A stretch of DNA of 58,509 nucleotides, taken from assembly GCA_947442105.1 (NCBI GenBank), contig CANEVH010000023.1, positions 1-58,509 on the forward strand, given 5' to 3'. Positions 48,816 to 55,741 of the stretch are shown piece by piece (position 1 is the stretch's first letter; every line of letters starts with the position of its first letter). Below the pieces are notes generated by a model, which saw only the letters and a program-made list of their open reading frames with translations, did not search any database and was not told where the DNA came from. The position numbers were made by a program, and so were the translations under genes. The stretch is from Comamonadaceae bacterium. GTDB lineage: Bacteria > Pseudomonadota > Gammaproteobacteria > Burkholderiales > Burkholderiaceae_C.

Positions 48816-49389
48816 GCATGAGTGTGTTTTTGTTTCACGTGGTGCCCTGCGGGGCGGCTCTTGTTTGCCCCCACATCCCCCCCGCCCCTTCGCCCCCGGC
48901 GGGGACGAAGGGGAGCCTGAACAGCCAATTTGATTTTGTCGCGCCGACTACGGTGCTACTGTCGAAAGGTTGCGGTGCGGGTTTGATTGCCCCCATGGGT
49001 TGGCGTGGCGGTCGTAGTAAATGGCTGACGGGTGGGAGTGCCGACAGGCGGTGCGCGGGCAGGGGCCGCGCCAATAGGCGCAGCGCCGCTGCCGCTGCGG
49101 CTGCGCACGATGTTCGGGCCAGCGAACGAGCACGCAGCCTCCAGTTGCCATTCGGCCGTGCTGAGCAACGCAGCGGCGCTCGGATCAGGGCGGGCGCATG
49201 TTTGAGCGAAGCGAGTTTGCGCCTGACCCCGAGCGGCGCGAGTAGCGCAAGGCAGCCCGAAGGGCCACGGCCGGCGGCTCGCCTTTCTTTTGCTTACTTT
49301 TCTTTGGCGAAGCAAAGAAAAGTGAGGCGGCCCCAGGGCCGCAACCCGGTATTGAAATTTTCATCTTCAAGCGAGCAAGAACCACTTTT
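48816..49389. repeat. Repeat-filled intergenic region between soxB and soxD
   Basis: No gene is seen in this 574-base gap. Nearly all of it is copy L2 of the long repeat. Its hairpins end 37 bases before the soxD start, so they would lie in the leader of the soxDAG message or within the message if transcription runs through from soxB. Confidence 0.8.
48865..49352 (+). repeat. Long direct repeat, copy L2 (488 bases)
   Basis: Same length and orientation as L1 (46741-47228), offset 2124 bases. The first hairpin (49296-49323) is identical to L1. The second is GCGGCC/GGGCCGC here against TCGGCC/GGCCGA in L1 and L3, again paired changes. Confidence 0.85.
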
Positions 49390-49686
49390 ATGCTTCAAAT
49401 AACCTGCCCTTGGTGCGGCCCCCGCGCCGAAAGCGAATTCAGCTGCGGCGGCGAGGCGCACATCGCCCGCCCGCTCGATACCGACGCCCTGAGCGACGAA
49501 CAGTGGGGCGATTACCTGTTTATGCGCAAAAACCCCAAAGGTCTGCACCGCGAACAGTGGTTGCACGCAGCGGGTTGCAGGCGCTGGTTCAATGCCGAGC
49601 GCCACACCGTGAGCTACGCGTTCACCCAGTTTTACAAACCCGGCGAGGCGCCCCAGGGCGGCGCCAGTGCAGGAGTTGCCCCATGA
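49390..49686 (+). CDS. soxD: Sarcosine oxidase subunit delta
   Basis: A 98-residue zinc-binding subunit. MLQITCPWCGPRAESEF, SCGGEAHIARP, and later HREQWLHAAGCRRWF supply the Cys/His zinc ligands and are diagnostic of SoxD. Its stop overlaps the start of soxA (ATGA at 49683-49686). It stabilises the alpha-beta complex. Confidence 0.95.
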   Translation: MLQITCPWCGPRAESEFSCGGEAHIARPLDTDALSDEQWGDYLFMRKNPKGLHREQWLHAAGCRRWFNAERHTVSYAFTQFYKPGEAPQGGASAGVAP

Positions 49687-52600
49687 GCGGCAGCCGCATT
49701 CCCGCGCGGGGCGAGCGCGTTGACCGCTCCAAAACCGTCAAGTTCAAGTTCAATGGCCGGGTCTACAAGGGCTTTGCCGGGGACACCTTGGCATCTGCTC
49801 TGCTGGCCGCAGGCGAGAGCCTGTTTTCGCGCTCGTGGAAGTACCACCGGCCACGTGGCATCGTCACCTCCGGCATCGAAGAGCCGTCGGCGCTGGTGCA
49901 GCTTGAATCGGGCGCCCACACCATTCCCAACGCCAAAATGCCCGAGGTGGAGTTGTACGACCGCCTGACTGCTGAAAGCGTCAACGGCTGGCCCAGCACC
50001 TTGAGCCGCCTGCTGAGCCCCAACCGCTGGGGCACGCCGCTGTTTCCGGCCGGGTTTTATTACAAGACCTTTATGTGGCCGGCCAAGGCCTGGATGTTTT
50101 ACGAGCGCATCATCCGCAAGGCCGGTGGCCTGGGCGCGGCGCCGGAAGTGGAAGACACGGCCCGCTATGTGCACCAAAACGCGCATTGCGACGTGTTGGT
50201 GGCCGGGGGCGGCGTGGCCGGGCTGGCAGCTGCGCTGGCAGCGGCGCGCAGCGGGGCGCGGGTGATAGTGGCCGAGCTAGGCCCGGTGCTGGGCGGTTCG
50301 GCGCACCGCCTGCCGGGCACCATTGACGGCATGTCGGCCTCCGCCTGGGTGCAAGCGGCCCTCACCGAGCTGGCGGTCCACCCGGAGGTGCGCATCATCA
50401 AGCGCGGCGTGGTGTTTGGCTACCACGACCACAACTTTGTGACCATCCGCGAGTCCTTGAACGACCATGTGCCGCTGGAGCAACGCAGCGGCTTTCGCGA
50501 GCACCTGTGGCGCGTGCGCGCCACCCAAGTGGTGCTGGCCACCGGCGCCCACGAGCGCCCCATGGTGTTTGGCAACAACGACCTGCCCGGCGTGATGCTG
50601 TCTTCGGCCATGGCCGACTACCTGGGGCTCTATGGCGTGCTGGTGGGCAAAAACCTGGTCTTGCTGACCAATAACGACAGCGCTTATGCCGACGCCCTGT
50701 CCCTCAAAGGCGCGGGCGCCGCCGTGACCGTGGTAGACACGCGGCCCGAGAGCAAGGCCACAGGCAGCCTGGTGCAAGAGGCCAAGGACGCAGGCGTCAC
50801 CGTCTTGCGCGGCCATGTGCCCCTGCACGCCAGCGGCAGCGTGGCGGTGGAGTCCGTCACCGTGTGCCAGATGGTGGGCCAAGGGGCAGACGCCCGCGCC
50901 AGTGGCACCAAGCGCGTGCTCGCCTGCGACGCCCTGGGCATGGCCGGGGGCTGGAACCCGGCCATCCACCTGTATTCGCACTCCGGCGGCAAGGCGGTGT
51001 GGAACGACGCTACTTGCTCCTTCCAACCCGGCACGCCCATGCCCGGCCAGGCCAGCGTGGGCGCTTGCGCCGCCACAGTCACCTTGGCCCAGACTTTGGC
51101 AGACGCCAGCCAGGCCGGCGCCGCTGCGGCCACGGCGGCGGGCTTTGCCGCCACGGTGCAAAGCTTTGTGGTGACCGAGCCGGTGCAAGAGCCCATCGCC
51201 GCCTTCTGGATCGCCGAAACCGGTGAACCCGTGTCGCGCCGCGCCAAGGCCTTCATCGACTACCAAAACGACGTGGGCGCCAGCGACATCGAGCTGGCGG
51301 TGCGCGAGGGCTTTGAGTCGATTGAACACATCAAGCGCTACACCGCCATGGGCTTTGGCACCGACCAGGGCAAGCTGGGCAATATCAACGGCATGGCGCT
51401 GGCCGCACGCGCTTTAGGCAAGCCCATCGACAAGGTGGGCACCACCACCTTCCGGCCCAATTACGTGCCTATCAGCTTTGGCGCCTTTGCCGGACTGGAG
51501 CGCGGCGACCTGTTTGACCCGGCGCGCCACACCAGCCCGCACGCCCAGCACGTGGCCGCTGGCGCCCCATTTGAAGACGTGGGCCAGTGGAAGCGCCCCT
51601 GGTACTTTCCCAAGCCGGGCGAGGACATGCACCAGGCGGTCAACCGTGAGGTGCTGGCGGTGCGCAATGGCGTGGGCATCATGGACGCCTCCACCCTGGG
51701 CAAGATCGACATCCAGGGACCGGATGCGGCCAAGCTGTTGAACTGGATGTACACCAACCCATGGCTCAAGCTGGAGATTGGCAAGGCGCGCTACGGCCTG
51801 ATGCTGGATGAAAACGGCATGGTATTTGACGACGGCGTGACCGTGCGCCTGGGCGAAGAGCGCTTTTTGATGACCACCACCACCGGCGGTGCGGCGCGCG
51901 TGCTGGGCTGGATGGAGCGTTGGGTGCAAACCGAGTGGCCGGACATGCAGGTGTTCATAACCACGGTCACCGAGCAATGGTCCACCTTTGCCGTCGTCGG
52001 CCCCAAGAGCCGCGCCGTGGTGCAAAAGCTGTGCAGCGACGTGGATTTGTCGCCCGAGGCGTTCCCCTTTATGAGCTACCGCGAAGGCACGGTCGCAGGC
52101 GTCAAAGCGCGCATCATGCGCATCAGCTTCTCGGGCGAGCTGTCCTTTGAGGTGAACGTGCCCTCGCACACCGGCGCCCACGTGTGGCGCGAATTGATGG
52201 CTGCGGGTGCGGAGTTCGACATCACGCCCTACGGCACGGAGACGATGCACGTGCTGCGGGCGGAGAAGGGCTACATCATCGTCGGCCAGGAAACCGATGG
52301 CTCCATCACCCCCTACGACTTAGGGATGGGTGGCATGGTGTCCAAGACCAAAGACTTTCTGGGTCGCCGCTCTTTGAGCCGCAGTGACACCGCCGCCAGC
52401 GACCGCAAGCAACTCGTGGGCTTGCTCACCGACGACGCCGCCACCGTGCTGCCCGAGGGTGCGCAAGTCACCCGCAGCGCCACCTTGCCCGCGCTGCCCG
52501 TGCCCATGGTCGGCCACGTCACGTCGAGCTATTTCAGCCCCACCGTAGGTCGCCCGATTGCCATGGCGGTGGTGCGAGGCGGTTTGTCGCGCATGGGCGA

Positions 52601-52697
52601 GAAGGTTTATGTGCCGCTGGTGGATGGGCGCATTGTTGCCGCCACCATTTGCAGCCCGGTCTTTTACGACCCCGAAGGGAAACGTCACCATGTCTAA
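49683..52697 (+). CDS. soxA: Sarcosine oxidase subunit alpha
   Basis: A 1004-residue subunit. Residues ~18-45 carry the ferredoxin-like start (FKFNGRVYKGFAGDTLASALLAAG), a dinucleotide-binding GGGVAG at 175-180 in CDVLVAGGGVAGLAAAL binds NAD, and the last ~400 residues form a GcvT-like folate-binding half (NREVLAVRNGVGIMDASTLGK, later GAEFDITPYGTETMHVLRAE). It accepts the methyl group on tetrahydrofolate. It overlaps soxD by four bases and ends eight bases inside the start of soxG. Confidence 0.95.
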   Translation: MSGSRIPARGERVDRSKTVKFKFNGRVYKGFAGDTLASALLAAGESLFSRSWKYHRPRGIVTSGIEEPSALVQLESGAHTIPNAKMPEVELYDRLTAESVNGWPSTLSRLLSPNRWGTPLFPAGFYYKTFMWPAKAWMFYERIIRKAGGLGAAPEVEDTARYVHQNAHCDVLVAGGGVAGLAAALAAARSGARVIVAELGPVLGGSAHRLPGTIDGMSASAWVQAALTELAVHPEVRIIKRGVVFGYHDHNFVTIRESLNDHVPLEQRSGFREHLWRVRATQVVLATGAHERPMVFGNNDLPGVMLSSAMADYLGLYGVLVGKNLVLLTNNDSAYADALSLKGAGAAVTVVDTRPESKATGSLVQEAKDAGVTVLRGHVPLHASGSVAVESVTVCQMVGQGADARASGTKRVLACDALGMAGGWNPAIHLYSHSGGKAVWNDATCSFQPGTPMPGQASVGACAATVTLAQTLADASQAGAAAATAAGFAATVQSFVVTEPVQEPIAAFWIAETGEPVSRRAKAFIDYQNDVGASDIELAVREGFESIEHIKRYTAMGFGTDQGKLGNINGMALAARALGKPIDKVGTTTFRPNYVPISFGAFAGLERGDLFDPARHTSPHAQHVAAGAPFEDVGQWKRPWYFPKPGEDMHQAVNREVLAVRNGVGIMDASTLGKIDIQGPDAAKLLNWMYTNPWLKLEIGKARYGLMLDENGMVFDDGVTVRLGEERFLMTTTTGGAARVLGWMERWVQTEWPDMQVFITTVTEQWSTFAVVGPKSRAVVQKLCSDVDLSPEAFPFMSYREGTVAGVKARIMRISFSGELSFEVNVPSHTGAHVWRELMAAGAEFDITPYGTETMHVLRAEKGYIIVGQETDGSITPYDLGMGGMVSKTKDFLGRRSLSRSDTAASDRKQLVGLLTDDAATVLPEGAQVTRSATLPALPVPMVGHVTSSYFSPTVGRPIAMAVVRGGLSRMGEKVYVPLVDGRIVAATICSPVFYDPEGKRHHV

Positions 52698-53298
52698 TGT
52701 TGTTCTAGAAAGCCCCTTGGCCGCCATCACCGGCCAGGGCCCGCGCGTGCTGTCGGTTGACGGCGCCAGCGTCACCTTGGGTGAAGCAGCCTTGTGCGAC
52801 ATGCTCAACATCCGTGGCAACGCCGCCGACGTCGCTTTTGTGCAGGCCGTGCAACAGGCCACCGGTCTGGCGTTGCCCTTGGTGGCCAACACCGCGACTT
52901 TGGGCGAGTCTGGCCAACTGCTGTGGCTCGGACCCGACGAGTGGGTGCTCAAACTTCCCCTCAACGGCGCGCACTACCAGCACCCTAGCCCCGCAGAGGC
53001 CATGGAGGCCACCTTGCGCAGCGCCTTGGCGGGCAAGCACGTGTCGCTGGTGCCCGTGGGCCACGGCTTTACCACGCTGACGGTGCAGGGCACGGGGGCG
53101 GCTTCTCTTCTGGCGCGTGGCTGCCCGCTGGACTTTCATCCCCGCGCGTTTGCCGCCGGGGCGGTGGCGCAAAGCCACGTGGCCAAGGCAGGCGCCACCA
53201 TCGTCTGCTTGGAAGCGGGTACCCACTTTGAGCTGACCGTGCGCCGCAGCTTTGCCGACTACCTGTACCGCTGGCTCTGCGAAGCCGGTGCCGCTTAG
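52690..53298 (+). CDS. soxG: Sarcosine oxidase subunit gamma
   Basis: A 202-residue subunit with a GcvT-like small domain: WLGPDEWVLKLP in the middle and FELTVRRSFADYLYRWL at the end are typical. The ATG at 52690 overlaps the end of soxA by eight bases. It completes the heterotetramer (alpha-beta-gamma-delta). Confidence 0.92.
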   Translation: MSNVVLESPLAAITGQGPRVLSVDGASVTLGEAALCDMLNIRGNAADVAFVQAVQQATGLALPLVANTATLGESGQLLWLGPDEWVLKLPLNGAHYQHPSPAEAMEATLRSALAGKHVSLVPVGHGFTTLTVQGTGAASLLARGCPLDFHPRAFAAGAVAQSHVAKAGATIVCLEAGTHFELTVRRSFADYLYRWLCEAGAA

Positions 53299-53367
53299 GC
53301 GCGGGGCGGGGCTGGCCCCCGCTGCCTGTCGCCTGCATCTCCATCACTTTTTCTTTGGAGGTAGCCC

Positions 53368-55503
53368 ATGGCCTATTCCTTGGGCATTGACACCGGCGGC
53401 ACGTTCACCGACGCGGTGCTGCTGGACGAACGCAAACAGGTCGTGGCGTCGGCCAAAAGCCTGACCACGCGCTTTGACTTGGCCCAGGGCATTGCCGGGG
53501 CCTTGGACCAACTGCCCCGGGAATGGCTGGCGCAGGTGAGCTTGGTGTCCTTGTCCACGACGCTCACCACCAACTCGGTGGTGGAGGGGCGCGGCTCGCC
53601 GGTGTGTGTGCTGCTCGCAGGCTACGACGCGCTACAGGTCAAAAGCAGCGGCTTGGTCGATTTGCTGGGCAACGAGGGCATTGTGTGTTTGGGCGGCGGC
53701 CACGACGCCGGGGGCATCGCCACCCAGGCGCTGGACGAGGCTGCCGCGCGCGCGACCATAGCGCAGCACATGGGCAGGGTGTCGGCGTTTGCCATATCCG
53801 CCACCTTTGGCGTGCGCAACCCGGCGCACGAGCTGCAGTTGCGCGCCTGGGTGCAAGACATGTGCGATGTGCCGGTCACCTGCGGACACGAACTGGCGTC
53901 CAGCCTGGGCGCGCCCCGGAGGGCGCTGACTGCGGCGCTCAACGCCCGCATGATTTTTCACGTCAAGGCGCTGATCGAGTCGGTGCAGCGCACCCTGGCC
54001 GCACGCGCGATTGACGCGCCGCTGATGGTAGTGCAGGGCGACGGCTCGCTCATCAACGTGGCCAGTGCGTTGCGCCGCCCGGTCAACACCGTGCTCTCGG
54101 GCCCGGCGGCCAGCGTGCTGGGCGCCTGCGCCTTAAGCGGCTTGCAAAACGCCGTGGTGGCCGACATGGGCGGCACCACCACTGACATCGCTGTAGTGCG
54201 CAACGGTCTGCCCGAACTCAGCTTTGACGGCGCGCTAGTGGGCAACTGGCGGCCCATGGTCGAGGCGGTCAAGGTCTACGCTGTGGGGCTGGGGGGGGAC
54301 AGCGAGGTGCGCCTGCACGGTGGCGAGGGCCTGACCATTGGGCCGCGCCGCGTGGTGCCTATCAGCCTGCTGGCGCACCAGCACCCGCACATTCTGGCCG
54401 CGCTGGAACGTCAGCAAAACGAGACCCCACACGCCAGCCAAATGCGTTTTGCCCAGCGCCTGCACGCCGACGCCGCACTCCTGGCGCGCCTGAACGACGA
54501 CGAGTTGTATGCCTGGGAATGCCTGGCATCAGGCCCGGTGGACCTGGAGCGCGCCAATATGGAAAACCGGGCGCTTGCCCGCGCCATCGCCCGCCTGGAG
54601 CGCAAGGGCCTGGCCATTTACAGCGGCTTTACCCCCAGCGACGCGGCCCATGTGCTGGGCCTCTCCGCCCACTGGAGCGCCGCAGGTGCCACCTTTGCCG
54701 CGCGCATCTGGGCGCGCCAAATGCGCCATATGTACGGCCTGGGCAGTTGGAAGCAGGGCGACGCCATCGGCCCGGCGCAAGACGTGGTCGCCAAGGTGGG
54801 GGAAACGATTTGCCAAAAGCTGATCGAAGCCGGCTTGAACGACGCCGGGCAGATGAACGAGTCGTCGGCTGGCAAAGTGGCTGCGCTGCTGACCACCATG
54901 GCGCTGGCCGGGGGCAAAGTAGCTCGGGCTCAGGCCGGGGCGCAGGCTCAGGCGGAAGCGGAAGCGGAAGCGGAGGTCCTGGCTGCGCCGCAGGTCCAGG
55001 CGGCGGACGGCGCAAGCGCGGCTGCTGCGGCCAGCGCTGCCGCGCAGACCCCGGTGTTTCAACTGCAGTTCTCGCCCACCATGCCGCTGGTGGGTGTGGG
55101 CGCACCGGCTGCCAGCTACTACCCGGCCGTGGCGCGTGGCCTGGGCGTGGCCTTGGTACTTCCCCAGCATGCCGAGGTAGCCAACGCCGTGGGCGCAGTG
55201 CTGGGCCAGGTGTCGCAGCGCGTGCACATCACGCTCACCCAGCCGGCGCGCGGCGTGTTCAAGGTGTTTACCGCCCAAGGCCCGGTGGATTTTGGGGATT
55301 TGGCGTCTGCTGTTGCGCATGCGCAAGCCCTTGCCGGGGCGCAGGCCAGCGAACGCGCTTTGGCCGCCGGGGCCGACGGCGTGGCCGTGGTGTTTAGCCA
55401 ACGCAACAACAGTGTGGACAACGACATTGACGGCAATGTGTTTTTTGAGGCGGTAGTCACCGCCACCGCCAGCGGGGCGCCGCTGCGCAAACCAGCGCGC
55501 TAG
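53368..55503 (+). CDS. Hydantoinase/oxoprolinase-family ATPase-like protein
   Basis: A 711-residue protein. GIDTGGTFTDAVLLDE (6-21) and VVADMGGTTTDIAVV (near 267) are the two phosphate-binding loops of the hydantoinase A/oxoprolinase family (ASKHA fold). These ATP-dependent enzymes open 5-membered lactam rings with a partner B subunit, which is absent here. Residues ~525-565 are low-complexity (AQAGAQAQAEAEAEAEV and AAAAASAAAQ), likely a linker. It follows soxG by 69 bases with a GGAGGT ribosome site, so it belongs to the sox operon; a link to creatinine/N-methylhydantoin breakdown is possible but unproven. Confidence 0.85.
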   Translation: MAYSLGIDTGGTFTDAVLLDERKQVVASAKSLTTRFDLAQGIAGALDQLPREWLAQVSLVSLSTTLTTNSVVEGRGSPVCVLLAGYDALQVKSSGLVDLLGNEGIVCLGGGHDAGGIATQALDEAAARATIAQHMGRVSAFAISATFGVRNPAHELQLRAWVQDMCDVPVTCGHELASSLGAPRRALTAALNARMIFHVKALIESVQRTLAARAIDAPLMVVQGDGSLINVASALRRPVNTVLSGPAASVLGACALSGLQNAVVADMGGTTTDIAVVRNGLPELSFDGALVGNWRPMVEAVKVYAVGLGGDSEVRLHGGEGLTIGPRRVVPISLLAHQHPHILAALERQQNETPHASQMRFAQRLHADAALLARLNDDELYAWECLASGPVDLERANMENRALARAIARLERKGLAIYSGFTPSDAAHVLGLSAHWSAAGATFAARIWARQMRHMYGLGSWKQGDAIGPAQDVVAKVGETICQKLIEAGLNDAGQMNESSAGKVAALLTTMALAGGKVARAQAGAQAQAEAEAEAEVLAAPQVQAADGASAAAAASAAAQTPVFQLQFSPTMPLVGVGAPAASYYPAVARGLGVALVLPQHAEVANAVGAVLGQVSQRVHITLTQPARGVFKVFTAQGPVDFGDLASAVAHAQALAGAQASERALAAGADGVAVVFSQRNNSVDNDIDGNVFFEAVVTATASGAPLRKPAR

Positions 55504-55741
55504 CGCAAACGAGCGCATGTTCGCCCAGCGAACGCCGACGTAGGGCAGTGCGCGGCCTGCGAAATGAATAAAAAAATGTATTTTTAGAGAAATAAATGAT
55601 GAAATCATGCGCAAATGCAAAAATTGTGTAGATAATAGGGCTGACGTTAACTTCCTGTACTGCGTGAAATCGCAAAAACGCCTGAAATTCGGCACTATTC
55701 TTGATTTTTCCGGTACGATTTTTGCATGAGCCTAAGCCGAT
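55504..55741 (+). promoter_or_regulatory. AT-rich leader before the adhesin gene
   Basis: From 55560 the sequence is strongly AT-rich with runs of A and T, unlike the surrounding GC-rich DNA. Several TATAAT-like hexamers occur (for example TAATAG near 55634), so the adhesin promoter is probably here, but I cannot fix one. A 12-codon ORF (MSLSRYDENYPT) begins at 55726 and overlaps the adhesin start out of frame. Confidence 0.35.
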
